Assembly: GCF_007786445.1 (NCBI RefSeq)
Contig: NZ_VNJI01000036.1
Span: forward strand, 16,422-80,421
DNA: 64,000 nucleotides
Direction of reading: 5' to 3'
From: Paenibacillus cremeus
GTDB lineage: Bacteria > Bacillota > Bacilli > Paenibacillales > NBRC-103111
Within the stretch, counting starts at the first letter, position 1. Each line of letters starts with the position of its first letter. The notes beneath the pieces are model-generated. The model saw only the letters and a list, made by a program, of their open reading frames with translations, did no database searches and was not told the origin of the DNA. Below, piece by piece: positions 44,930 to 53,766 of this stretch. The translations under genes and the position numbers were made by a program.

Positions 44930-45160
44930 GCAGGGTTTGACATAGAAGAAATTCCTTGGGAGTATTCCAAATTTAAAGTTGAAAGAGACTTTTTATTCAA
45001 GGTAGTTGAAGGTACAAAATCAAAGTTGGGTTGGGATACTTTAGATTACACTCCGAATGAGGAGAGAATAGTCTTTTATTTAGATAATTTTAAGGAACTT
45101 ATTTTAAGGTTTACAACTGAGTGGTGGGCTCATTTTTATTTTAATTACGTAAAAGTTTAG
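44930..45160 (+). pseudogene. 5'-truncated hypothetical protein fragment
   Basis: A 76-residue reading (AGFDIEEIPWEYSKFKVERD to WWAHFYFNYVKV) ends in TAG at 45158. Its AT-rich codon use and aromatic-rich sequence differ from the neighbouring lyase and look foreign. No start or ribosome site is present, and a hairpin-rich GC segment (44868-44920) lies directly before it. The family is not recognised; small immunity-like proteins can look like this. Confidence 0.4.
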
Positions 45161-45181
45161 TTTGACGAAATAGTACATATC

Positions 45182-45212
45182 AAAAAACGATCCAGCCGAA
45201 GGATCGTTTTTT
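45182..45212. terminator. bidirectional terminator
   Basis: AAAAAACGATCC and GGATCGTTTTTT surround AGCCGAA, giving a 12-base-pair stem with A and T runs on both sides. It separates the plus-strand fragment from the convergent minus-strand transporter operon. Confidence 0.88.
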
Positions 45213-45291
45213 GTTGCTGTATTGAAGGTGGGAATTATGCCTGCTCTATTAGCGGGTTTTTCCCGCAGGAAATAACTTTTCAAAATGTCCT

Positions 45292-46128
45292 TTATTCCTT
45301 GACCGCACCCATTGTAACACTGCTCATAAATTTATCTTGAAATCTTAAGAAGACAATAATCAGTGGCAATGTTACTACAACGCATCCCGTCATAATCAAC
45401 TCCCATGGGATTGACCAGACGCTGTCCTTCTCATTTAATGTTGGCAGAATGACCATAATCGGCATAAACTTCTGCTTGTTGATCATTATGAGCGGCCACA
45501 AAAAATCGTTCCACTTATGAAGGAAGGTCAGGATGGCTAGCGCTCCGATCACGGGGGACGATACGGGAAGAATGATACTGCTAAATATACGCCAGTGACG
45601 AGCTCCATCCATTTTGGCGGCTTCAATGAGTGCATCCGGTATGCTGAGCATATATTGACGCATCATAAACATCGCAAATACGCTCGCAATGCCTGGGAAA
45701 ATTTGTACAGCGTAGCTGTTTAGCCATCCAATCCGGCTGAACATGATGTATAAGGGGGGAATAGACAATTCGCCAGGTACCATCATAGTAGCCAAAAGTG
45801 CAACGAACATCCAGCTTCTCCCTTTGAACTTATACTTGGCGAAAGCAAATGCGGCCAAAGCGGATACCAAAATGGTTAAAATCGTATGAGCCGTTGAGAC
45901 ATAAATCGAATTAATAAATGACCGTACCAATGTATTGCTGTTGTAATTAAAAAGTCGCAGATAGTTATCAAACGTCGGATGATGGGGAAGACCCGCAGGA
46001 TTGGCAGAAAGCTCCTCTGCAGTTTTAAAGGAGCCCACCAGCATAATCAAGAGAGGATACACCGAGAAAACAACGACGACAGCGAGCAGCAGGTGTATGA
46101 TAATTTGTTGCCATTGCTTGCTGGTCAT
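45292..46128 (-). CDS. sugar ABC transporter permease, MalG type
   Basis: A 278-residue permease, last gene of the minus-strand importer. Six hydrophobic segments and the EAA loop ALIEAAKMDGARHWRIFSSI are present; it ends SSVTMGAVKE. Its ATG overlaps the upstream permease gene by 4 bases, so the two are translationally coupled. It works with the MalF-type subunit and the lipoprotein at 47086-48414. As in the other two importers no ATPase gene is nearby. Confidence 0.91.
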   Translation of the reverse strand: MTSKQWQQIIIHLLLAVVVVFSVYPLLIMLVGSFKTAEELSANPAGLPHHPTFDNYLRLFNYNSNTLVRSFINSIYVSTAHTILTILVSALAAFAFAKYKFKGRSWMFVALLATMMVPGELSIPPLYIMFSRIGWLNSYAVQIFPGIASVFAMFMMRQYMLSIPDALIEAAKMDGARHWRIFSSIILPVSSPVIGALAILTFLHKWNDFLWPLIMINKQKFMPIMVILPTLNEKDSVWSIPWELIMTGCVVVTLPLIIVFLRFQDKFMSSVTMGAVKE

Positions 46129-47021
46129 TCGTCATTCCCTCCCCGTAGTGCCTTATACTGTATTAGCGAGACAAGCAAAATCATGACGAACAAAACCCAG
46201 CCGACGGCGCTTGCGAGGCCGAAGTTCCCACCGTTAATGTTCCTGGTCAAAATACTTAAAATAGGAATGACATCGGTAGGCGCATCCATCCCCGTGGAGA
46301 ACATGAGCAAGGGCTCGGAATAAATTTTGAGGGAACCGATTGTATCCATCATGAAAGCAAACAAAAATATCGGTCTCATTAACGGAACGGTAATATGCCA
46401 TAAGCGTTGTGCGGCATTGGCGCCATCGATCGTCGCCGCTTCTTGAATTTCGTCACTAATGGTCGTTAATCCAGCCATGTAAATAACGAAATACCAGCCT
46501 ATAGCCCGCCACAGGATAAGAGCGACGACACTCCATTTCATCAGCAAAGGGTCTTCCAGAAAAAAGATTTGCGTGCCTAGTAACTTGTTAATGACGCCAT
46601 ACCGTGTAGCAAAAATGACTTTAAAGATGAGCGCCGATGCCACAGCCGCTGTTATTTGAGGCAAAAATATGACCGGCTTAAAAAATCCCTTCCACTTCAC
46701 CAGCTTGGAGTTCACCGCTACCGCTAATAAAAAGGAGATTGCCATGACAGGAATGATATGCACGATCCAGTAGAAAAGGGTATTGTACACCGCAGTCCAA
46801 AAAGTAGGGTAGATGAAGAGCGCAATATAGTTGTCGAGTCCTACAAAGGTGGCCGAGCCGTACCCTCTATAGCGAAAAAAGCTGAGCACGAAAGAGTACA
46901 CCGACGGGAACACAAAGAAAATAACAAAGGAAATAATAAAAGGAGCAATAAATACATAGGGTACCAATTTGTCCCACAATGCAAGCGAGTTTGGAGCCCT
47001 TTTATTGGATATGGAAGACAT
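46125..47021 (-). CDS. sugar ABC transporter permease, MalF type
   Basis: A 298-residue permease. I set the start at ATG 47021 behind AAGGGGGAG; the longer frame to 47111 would run into the lipoprotein gene. It has hydrophobic segments from residue 20 on, and the EAA loop IQEAATIDGANAAQRLWHIT. It lies 64 bases downstream of the lipoprotein gene with a hairpin between them. Confidence 0.91.
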   Translation of the reverse strand: MSSISNKRAPNSLALWDKLVPYVFIAPFIISFVIFFVFPSVYSFVLSFFRYRGYGSATFVGLDNYIALFIYPTFWTAVYNTLFYWIVHIIPVMAISFLLAVAVNSKLVKWKGFFKPVIFLPQITAAVASALIFKVIFATRYGVINKLLGTQIFFLEDPLLMKWSVVALILWRAIGWYFVIYMAGLTTISDEIQEAATIDGANAAQRLWHITVPLMRPIFLFAFMMDTIGSLKIYSEPLLMFSTGMDAPTDVIPILSILTRNINGGNFGLASAVGWVLFVMILLVSLIQYKALRGGNDE

Positions 47022-47042
47022 CAACGACTCCCCCTTAAGCTG

Positions 47043-47070
47043 CGACCCCCGGAATGGAATCCGGGGATCG
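47043..47070 (-). terminator. stem-loop between binding-protein and permease genes
   Basis: On the minus strand GATCCCCGGA and TCCGGGGGTC pair around a short loop. No T run follows. As in the other two importers, a hairpin sits between lipoprotein and permease genes, probably to adjust their ratio. Confidence 0.6.
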
Positions 47071-47085
47071 TGACCTGGCACATGG

Positions 47086-48414
47086 TTATTTTTTCTTATA
47101 TGGGTTGCCAACCTGGTTTTTCAGGTCGGTTTCCGCTTGCTTTAGAATTTGATCAAGGGTTCCGCCGCCGGTCAAATACTTGGATAAGGCTTCGTTCATC
47201 GTCGATCTCTCCAAATCTGCTGCGGGACTAAAGCTGAACACTTTTACTTTTTCCAATGCCTTAGCTTCCGTTTGTGGCAGAGTCGCACCGAAGAACTTAT
47301 GCGGCTGTGTAATTTGCGGATCCTGCAGTGCATCTTTCAGGATCGGTGTGATCGAACGGATTTCATTCAAAGCAAGTGCGCCTTGTTTGGTGAGCAGCAG
47401 TTTGCTCAGTACTTCTTTCGCTTCCTTCTTATGCTTTCCTTTGGCTGGAATAACAAAGATCGAGCCGCCGGCTTCACTGCCTCCGTCCGCATCGGCTAAT
47501 ATCGGCCATTCCGCAGTGGCCCACTTGCCTGCTTGATCTGGGGCATATTTGGGAAGGAAGTTCTTAAACCAGTTGGAGATCAAGCTTGATGCAATCGTGC
47601 CGTTAGCAAACGCTTTCTCCCAATCCGGGGTAAAATCGTTGATATCGACCGTTACTCCCGAGTCTTTCAGCTGTTTAAACATTTCGAACGCTTTCCGTAC
47701 TCCGGGATCGGAGGCTATGACATATTCGCCCTTATCATCCGTAAATTTAGCACCATTACCGCTCACAATCATGCCCAAATCGTAGCCGGCGATTTGTTTA
47801 CCTAAATTCCAAATGTAGCTGTTGGGGAATTTCTCCCTAAGCTTTTTGCCTGCAGCAATCAAATCATCAATATTTTTGACCTTAGAGGGATCAATGCCTG
47901 CTTCGTCGAACATATCTTTACGATAGAACCACACTTTTGTTTTTACTTCATAAGGGAAGGTGACGAATTTGTTCTTGTAGCTGGCTAGCTCAATTGCAGC
48001 CTGCGTAAGATTTCCTTGAACCGGCTTCATCACATCGGTTAAATCCTCCAGGATGCCGGCTTCAGCGAACTCCGTTAACTGCGTACGGTTTAACATGACG
48101 ATGTCCGGCATATCCTCGTTGGCCGCGAGCGCGAGTCGAAGCTTCTTTGCGACATCCGGATCGCCGGCCCCACCAACAAGCCCTTCAATTTCCACTTTAT
48201 CCTTCATTTCTGGATATGCTTTAAAAAGTGATTCGGTGGCTTTTTCCACGGTTTCAGTGGAACCCCAAACCATCCAGGTGAGCTTTACTTTACCATTTGC
48301 GGGTTTATCCTCACTATCAGTACATGCGGCAAGCACCATCGACAGCAACATCATAATAACCAGCAGTGCAATCCCGCTTCTTCTGCGTGATCCCTTTCTG
48401 TTATCCAGCGCCAT
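47086..48414 (-). CDS. CUT1-type sugar ABC transporter, substrate-binding lipoprotein
   Basis: A 442-residue lipoprotein: basic N-terminus (DNRKGSRRR), hydrophobic helix and lipobox LAAC, then a charged linker. The mature part is a family-1 solute-binding protein, with VKTKVWFYRKDMFDEAGIDP and GGSIFVIPAKGKHK. GGAGGG precedes the ATG. It is the first gene of the minus-strand operon and is divergent from the IclR regulator at 48679, which likely controls both sides. The ligand probably matches the substrate of the GH4 operon, an inference from position. Confidence 0.92.
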   Translation of the reverse strand: MALDNRKGSRRRSGIALLVIMMLLSMVLAACTDSEDKPANGKVKLTWMVWGSTETVEKATESLFKAYPEMKDKVEIEGLVGGAGDPDVAKKLRLALAANEDMPDIVMLNRTQLTEFAEAGILEDLTDVMKPVQGNLTQAAIELASYKNKFVTFPYEVKTKVWFYRKDMFDEAGIDPSKVKNIDDLIAAGKKLREKFPNSYIWNLGKQIAGYDLGMIVSGNGAKFTDDKGEYVIASDPGVRKAFEMFKQLKDSGVTVDINDFTPDWEKAFANGTIASSLISNWFKNFLPKYAPDQAGKWATAEWPILADADGGSEAGGSIFVIPAKGKHKKEAKEVLSKLLLTKQGALALNEIRSITPILKDALQDPQITQPHKFFGATLPQTEAKALEKVKVFSFSPAADLERSTMNEALSKYLTGGGTLDQILKQAETDLKNQVGNPYKKK

Positions 48415-48566
48415 GCAGAATCCCTCCCTGATTAATGGCTTGTGTACTATCCAGCTGCATTAAGGCTGACGAGTTACGATTACACAATCACCCCCAAGCT
48501 TAGGTACATCCTCCTACACGAAAGCGTTATCACCATTGTTACTTTACCCTATGACCCTTTCCAGAT

Positions 48567-48600
48567 ATTAATTCACGTTCTTCACAATGTGAGAATTAAT
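48567..48600. promoter_or_regulatory. inverted repeat in the divergent intergenic region
   Basis: ATTAATTC (48567-48574) and GAATTAAT (48593-48600) are perfect inverted copies separated by 18 bases, between the divergent transporter and regulator genes. It is a plausible operator for the IclR-type regulator. Confidence 0.4.
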
Positions 48601-48678
48601 TTTTTAAATTTAGCAATGCAGTATAATATTCTGCCTTGCACCCTAATATCATCGATATTAAGAAACGGAGTGATCCTA

Positions 48679-49473
48679 TTGGAAGAACAGATTCCGACTA
48701 AGTCCAACAAACGAAATAATTATGTCCCAACCACCATTAGTAAAGTGCTGGCAGTTCTCGATTGCTTTTCCATCCATCAGCCTAAGTTAACAGCCGGGGA
48801 TATCGGTTCCCAATTGGGATTGACCACAAGCACACTTTATCGTTACCTTTCAGCCATGGAAAACGAGGGTTACCTCGAGCGGGATCCTGAAACGGGTCAA
48901 TATGTCATCGGACTTCGTGTTGTTGAGCTGGCAGGCATCGCGCTCGGTCACCTCGAGGTACGACGACATGGACAAATCGAGCTGGACGCGCTCGCCGGCA
49001 ACTTGAAAATGAATGCGAATTTAGGCGTTTTGTATAGAGGCGATACCTTTCACCTCTGTTACTCTGTGCAAACGGAGGTTGATCGGATGTATACCGTTAT
49101 TGGCAGACGTACACCAGCACACTGTACGGCCATGGGGAAAGTAATGCTAGCCTATTTGCCCCGCGACCAGGCTCATCAAATTGTGAAGTCCACAAATTTC
49201 ATAAAATTAAGCAAGCATTCCGTCGGAACTCCGGAGGAGCTTGACGCTGCGCTAGATGAAGTAACTCAAAAGGCATATGCCGTTGATCGCGGTGAAGTGC
49301 GTGAGAGCACATGGTGTGTAGCAGCTCCTGTACGTGAACAGGGAGGTCGTGTGGTAGCTTCGATCAGCGTAAGCTCGCAAAGGGAGCTGGTGGAACCTCG
49401 AATAGAAGAAATTGCAAAGGAGGTACGACACTATGCGAATAAACTCTCCCTTCGCTTAGGCTTCTTCGGATAA
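48679..49473 (+). CDS. IclR family transcriptional regulator
   Basis: A 264-residue regulator. I chose TTG 48679, with CGGAG 9 bases upstream; the frame continues upstream to 48442 but that part looks non-coding. N-terminal winged helix-turn-helix (about 20-80) includes LTAGDIGSQLGLTTSTLYRYLSAMENEGYLER; the IclR effector domain (about 95-264) includes GRRTPAHCTAMGKVMLAYL and ISVSSQREL. IclR proteins bind small acids or sugar-acid intermediates and repress or activate catabolic operons. The gene heads the SDR-GH4 operon and is divergent from the CUT1 importer. Confidence 0.9.
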   Translation: MEEQIPTKSNKRNNYVPTTISKVLAVLDCFSIHQPKLTAGDIGSQLGLTTSTLYRYLSAMENEGYLERDPETGQYVIGLRVVELAGIALGHLEVRRHGQIELDALAGNLKMNANLGVLYRGDTFHLCYSVQTEVDRMYTVIGRRTPAHCTAMGKVMLAYLPRDQAHQIVKSTNFIKLSKHSVGTPEELDAALDEVTQKAYAVDRGEVRESTWCVAAPVREQGGRVVASISVSSQRELVEPRIEEIAKEVRHYANKLSLRLGFFG

Positions 49474-49502
49474 TACGGCTTAACACTTTAGGAGGTGAAA
49501 TC

Positions 49503-50267
49503 ATGTCCTCAGAAGCGGGACGTAAAGTAGCTATTGTAACAGGGGGCGCACAGGGAATCGGGGCAGCTGTGGGTTTATTCTTGCTACGTTCCGGCATGAA
49601 GGTGGTTATAGCGGATCGCTCCGACGAACTGCCTCCAGTGTTTAAACAACCGACAATTGCCGAAGAAGATGTGATCGCAATCCGTACCGATGTAACCCTT
49701 GAAGACGATGTCGCTCGTTTGATGTCCACGGCGGAACGTGAATTTGGTGGTATTGACGTGCTTGTAAACAGTGCAGGAATATTCCCGCGAGCAACCCTGC
49801 TCGAAACGACGCAAGAGCTATGGAGCAGGGTCATCGATGTCAATCTCAAGGGTGTATATCTGATGTGCCGCGCTGCTGTTCCATGCATGATACAAAGGGG
49901 CGGCGGGGCCATTATCAATATTGGTTCGCTACATGCTCGGGGTGGCGCTTCTGATTTGTTTGCTTATTCGGTATCGAAGGGAGGGGTCGTGACACTAACG
50001 ATGAATTTGGCTCGAAGTCTGGCTCAGCACGGGATTAGAGTGAATTGCGTGCATCCGGGATGGGTGGCATCTGAAGGAGAAGTCGAGCTGCGCCGCAGTG
50101 TTAACCTACCCGACGATTGGCTAGAACAGCAGGGTAAGAAGCTTCCGCTTGGAAGATTGCAAACGACGGACGATATTGCGGCGATGGTCCAATTCTTGAC
50201 CTCGGATGCAGCCTGTCAGATGACCGGCCAGGTTATTTCAGTTGATGGTGGCATGAGTTTAAAGTAA
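49503..50267 (+). CDS. short-chain dehydrogenase/reductase
   Basis: A 254-residue NAD(P)-dependent SDR of the classical type. It has the nucleotide motif TGGAQGIG, NSAG, the active-site Tyr155 and Lys159 in YSVSK with a preceding Ser, and the C-terminal MTGQVISVDGG. AGGAGGTG precedes the ATG. It is the first enzyme gene of the operon. In the context of acidic-sugar catabolism it could reduce or oxidise a keto-uronate or keto-gluconate intermediate. Exact substrate and cofactor preference cannot be read with certainty. Confidence 0.88.
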   Translation: MSSEAGRKVAIVTGGAQGIGAAVGLFLLRSGMKVVIADRSDELPPVFKQPTIAEEDVIAIRTDVTLEDDVARLMSTAEREFGGIDVLVNSAGIFPRATLLETTQELWSRVIDVNLKGVYLMCRAAVPCMIQRGGGAIINIGSLHARGGASDLFAYSVSKGGVVTLTMNLARSLAQHGIRVNCVHPGWVASEGEVELRRSVNLPDDWLEQQGKKLPLGRLQTTDDIAAMVQFLTSDAACQMTGQVISVDGGMSLK

Positions 50268-50301
50268 TTCGCTCATTTAATCATAGAGGAGGAAATCGAA
50301 C

Positions 50302-51204
50302 ATGGAACAAATGAGAGGAATTTATGCAATCCCACCGACGCCTTTTAAGGACAATGGGGAGCTGGATGAACAAGGGCTGCGCAGCATTATTCAGTTTTGC
50401 CTTAACGCCGGCGCCCATGGCATCGTAACTCCCGTTAATGCGAGCGAGTTTATCAGTTTGACTGATGATGAGCGAAAGCAAGTTGTCCGGATTGCCGTGG
50501 ACACTGTGAGCGGTCAAATTCCCGTGGTTGCTGGAGTGGCGGGGACCTGTGAAGAGCATGCCGTATATCATGCACATCATGCAAGAGAGGCCGGAGCCGA
50601 CTCCCTGATTGCGATGCCGCCCTATGTTAAAAAAGCGACGCCGGATGAAATCGTTCATTACTACCAGGCACTCGATCGGGAAGCGCAGGGATTGCCTGTA
50701 TGGATTCAAAATAATATGCCTCCCGTGGGTACCCCGATGTCTCCGCAATTGCTTGCGCGGATCGTCAAGTCCACCGAATCCGTCCATTACGTCAAGGAAG
50801 AATGCTGGCCCGCTGGTCACTATATGACGGAGCTGCTCGAATTGGCGGGGGACACAGTTAAAGGCATTCAAGGAGGCATGGCCGGTCGCTACTTATTAGA
50901 TGAATATGCGCGCGGAGCTTGCGGCTCTATGCCTGCATGCGAAATTTGTGACGTCCATGTGCGCCTGTGGGAGCTGTTGGAAGCAGGAGATCAGCGTGGT
51001 GCCAGGGATGTATTTAACCGGATGCTTCCGCTGCTCAATTTGGAGTTCATGTATGGCGTGGCCGTTTATAAAGAGGTCCTAGTACGTCGAGGAATTATTA
51101 GCAGCGCTTATATGCGCAATGCAGGACATTTTCCGCTGGACGACTATGATCGCAAAGAGCTAAGCGCTATTTTAGAGGATCTGCAGCCATTATTTCGGGT
51201 TTAG
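50302..51204 (+). CDS. DapA/N-acetylneuraminate lyase family aldolase
   Basis: A 300-residue TIM-barrel class I aldolase-type enzyme behind AGAGGAGG. Schiff-base Lys165 is in HYVKEE. The position of the usual catalytic Tyr (YN in family members) reads IQNNMPP with Gln136, so proton relay differs from dihydrodipicolinate synthase. Family members of this type act on 2-keto-3-deoxy sugar acids or related compounds. Between SDR and dehydratase genes, a retro-aldol or dehydration step on a keto-deoxy acid is likely; lysine synthesis is unlikely. Confidence 0.82.
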   Translation: MEQMRGIYAIPPTPFKDNGELDEQGLRSIIQFCLNAGAHGIVTPVNASEFISLTDDERKQVVRIAVDTVSGQIPVVAGVAGTCEEHAVYHAHHAREAGADSLIAMPPYVKKATPDEIVHYYQALDREAQGLPVWIQNNMPPVGTPMSPQLLARIVKSTESVHYVKEECWPAGHYMTELLELAGDTVKGIQGGMAGRYLLDEYARGACGSMPACEICDVHVRLWELLEAGDQRGARDVFNRMLPLLNLEFMYGVAVYKEVLVRRGIISSAYMRNAGHFPLDDYDRKELSAILEDLQPLFRV

Positions 51205-51218
51205 GAGGCGTTTGTCAT

Positions 51219-52361
51219 ATGAAAATTATTGACGCTAAAACCTTTGTTGTCGGGAACCCTTGGAAAAACTGGGTATTTGTAAAGCTCTACACCGATGAAG
51301 GGATCACCGGGGTTGGCGAAGCAACCGGAGGGCTGCAGACAAAGCCCAACGAAGCATCCGTCCATGAGTTGAAGCCGCTCTATATCGGGAAGGACCCGCG
51401 GAATGTCCATGAAATTATGGACAGTATGCGTAAGGGGCTGTTTCTCGGTTATTCCACGGCGATGTCCGGAATAGAGCAGGCCTGCTGGGACATTCTCGGA
51501 AAAAGTCTGGGTGTACCGGTTTGGCGGCTGCTTGGAGGTAAAATGCGCCCTAGGATTCGTGCGTATGCGAACGGCTGGTATCGTGGCCCGCGCGATCCGG
51601 CGTTTTTTGCGGAAGCGGCTCTTCGCACGGTAGAGATGGGATACACGGCGCTTAAATTTGATCCGTTCGGCAATGCCTATCGTTTCATGGAGCGGGATGA
51701 GGAACGGTTATCTTTGAATATTGTGCGGGCGGTCCGAGAAGCTGTCGGTGAGAGCGTGGATCTGCTCATTGAGGCGCATGATCGCTTTTCCGTTAGCACG
51801 GCTGTTAAGCTCGGGCATGCGTTGGCGGAATTTAATCCCATGTGGTTTGAAACCCCTGTGATGTCCACCGATGTGGAAGCGACTATAGCCGTGGCGAGCC
51901 AAGTGCCAATACCGGTGGCCAGCGGGGAACGATTTGATTCATTAGCGCAATTTTCACGTCTGCTCGGCAGCAAGGTCGTGAGCATTGCTCAGCCGGAGGT
52001 ATTGAAAATCGGAGGGATCAGCGGGATGGTGAAAGCCGCTGCGATCGCGGAATCCCACGAAAGCTTCATCGCGCCTCATAATGCGCAAAGCCCGCTTTGC
52101 ACCGTAATCAATACTCATGTAGGCGCTGCGGTGCCGAATCTGTTGATTCAGGAGTGCTTCGATGATACCAACGCTGAGTGGTCAAGGCGGATCATGACAG
52201 GTACGGTGCAGGTCAAGGATGGCTATATTGAAATTCCGGACGATCCGGGTCTTGGCGTGGATCTGAATGAAGAGGAAATGAGCAAATATCCGTATGGGGA
52301 CCAAAACTTCTTACGGTTATTTGAAGCGGGCTGGGAAAAGCGACGCGAAATCAAGGGGTGA
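51219..52361 (+). CDS. enolase-superfamily sugar-acid dehydratase (mandelate racemase group)
   Basis: A 380-residue enzyme with the N-terminal capping domain (about 1-115) and C-terminal barrel. Metal-binding carboxylates Glu185 (LIEAHDRF), Glu211 (WFETPV) and Glu237 (SGERF) are visible; His187 after the first ligand and His287 in IAPHNAQSP are candidate acid/base residues; KFDPFG is at 146. The pattern resembles acid-sugar dehydratases (galactonate, gluconate or mannonate dehydratase groups), which give 2-keto-3-deoxy acids. That product would suit the DapA-family lyase encoded just upstream. Its stop overlaps a possible GTG start of the next gene. Confidence 0.85.
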   Translation: MKIIDAKTFVVGNPWKNWVFVKLYTDEGITGVGEATGGLQTKPNEASVHELKPLYIGKDPRNVHEIMDSMRKGLFLGYSTAMSGIEQACWDILGKSLGVPVWRLLGGKMRPRIRAYANGWYRGPRDPAFFAEAALRTVEMGYTALKFDPFGNAYRFMERDEERLSLNIVRAVREAVGESVDLLIEAHDRFSVSTAVKLGHALAEFNPMWFETPVMSTDVEATIAVASQVPIPVASGERFDSLAQFSRLLGSKVVSIAQPEVLKIGGISGMVKAAAIAESHESFIAPHNAQSPLCTVINTHVGAAVPNLLIQECFDDTNAEWSRRIMTGTVQVKDGYIEIPDDPGLGVDLNEEEMSKYPYGDQNFLRLFEAGWEKRREIKG

Positions 52362-52390
52362 CAATTCCCGAGGAATGGAGAGCGAAGCCG

Positions 52391-53749
52391 ATGGGAACGA
52401 GTGTGAAAATCTGTATCATCGGGGCGGGGAGCGCACAATTTTCTGCAGGGATTGTGCGCGATTTATGTGTCAATCCAGGGTTAGCCGGAAGCCATGTCGT
52501 GCTGATGGACATCGATGAACGCCGTCTTGAATTCGTGCTGCAGCTGGCCGAGCGATTATCCGCGGAGCTTCAGGCGAACGTTAGTTTTTCCAAAACGACG
52601 GACCGCCAAAAAGCGCTCAAGGATGCTGATTTCGTACTGAACACCGCTCAGGTGGGAGGGCACCAATGGTCGGAGGATCAGCGCAAGTTGGGAGAAAAGC
52701 ATGGCTATTATCGCGGTACCAAATTACATAACTTTCCTCAAATGCACTTGTTTTTAGACGTAGCCCGTGATATAGAACGAATTTGCCCAAATGCTTGGCT
52801 GATCCAATCCGCTAATCCGGTGTTTGAGGGCTGCTCCCTCATGCATCGTGAAACGAAGCTGAATATTCTCGGGCTTTGTCACGGGCATTACGGCTATTTG
52901 GAAATTGCTAATGTTCTTGGACTGGAACCGCAGTATGTTACCGCTAAGACACAAGGGTTCAACCATTGGATTTGGCTTACAGATTTCCGTTATAAAGGTG
53001 AGGATGCATACCCACTGCTGGATGAATGGATCCAAACGAAAGCTGAGGCCTATTGGGCGAAAGCTGATTTTGAATTTTGGGATAATCAAATGTCGCGGGC
53101 AGCCATTCATTTATACCAAATGTTCGGCCTCATGCCGATCGGGGACACGCCGCGAACGTGCGAAAATTTGGGTGTGGGCTGGTGGTATCACACCGATCTG
53201 ACTGAAAAGCAGCGATGGTACGGTAGCCTTGGAGGCTTCGATTCAGAGTTGGGCTGGCAGAAGTACCTTGACCGGCTGTCGGATAAGGTTGACGACATTG
53301 AGAGAGCCGTCACCGATGCCAGCTTGAAGGTGACCGATATTTTTCCGCCTGTGCAAAGCAAAGAACAAATTGTACCGATTATTAACTCCTTAGTGAATAA
53401 CGTGGAAGGGATTTATCAAGTTAACATCCCCAATCGCGGAGGTATCGTTAAAGGGTTCCCGGAAAATTTGGTTGTGGAGTGCCAAGGCGTGGTGAACGGT
53501 TCAGGAATCCGGGGCGTGAGCCAGGAGCCGCTGCCTGCAAAGCTGGTGGCTGGCACAATGAATCCACGCTGGAGTCAAGCTGAATGCATGATTGAGGCCA
53601 TGCGCCTCGGCGACTATCATTTACTGCTTTCATGCTTGCTCATGGATCAACGGACTCGAAGTCTTACACAGGCCGAAGGCTATTTACGGGAGTGGTTTGC
53701 CGACCCGCGTAACGAACAGCTTGCCAAAGTATTTAGGATCCATCCTTAA
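52391..53749 (+). CDS. glycoside hydrolase family 4, first copy
   Basis: A 452-residue NAD- and metal-dependent glycosidase. Start ATG 52391 is supported by GGAG upstream and by the start of its paralogue; a GTG at 52358 is an alternative. NAD motif IIGAGSAQFSAGIVRDL at the N-terminus, metal ligands Cys163 in GLCHGHYG and His192 in GFNHW, and ANPVFEG. GH4 enzymes oxidise C3 of the sugar, then eliminate the aglycone, and can cleave alpha- and beta-linked or modified glycosides including uronides. Compared with the second copy it carries a short insertion (CENLGV) before GWWYHTD. Confidence 0.9.
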   Translation: MGTSVKICIIGAGSAQFSAGIVRDLCVNPGLAGSHVVLMDIDERRLEFVLQLAERLSAELQANVSFSKTTDRQKALKDADFVLNTAQVGGHQWSEDQRKLGEKHGYYRGTKLHNFPQMHLFLDVARDIERICPNAWLIQSANPVFEGCSLMHRETKLNILGLCHGHYGYLEIANVLGLEPQYVTAKTQGFNHWIWLTDFRYKGEDAYPLLDEWIQTKAEAYWAKADFEFWDNQMSRAAIHLYQMFGLMPIGDTPRTCENLGVGWWYHTDLTEKQRWYGSLGGFDSELGWQKYLDRLSDKVDDIERAVTDASLKVTDIFPPVQSKEQIVPIINSLVNNVEGIYQVNIPNRGGIVKGFPENLVVECQGVVNGSGIRGVSQEPLPAKLVAGTMNPRWSQAECMIEAMRLGDYHLLLSCLLMDQRTRSLTQAEGYLREWFADPRNEQLAKVFRIHP

Positions 53750-53766
53750 TGAATCCGGAGGGAAAC

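Noticed and set aside
44868..44930. Group II intron-like string (hairpins GCGTGC/GCACGC and CCGTG/CACGG)
   Set aside because: Only short stems are present; there is no reverse-transcriptase gene and no domain V (AGC...GTT hairpin), so intron identity is not supported.
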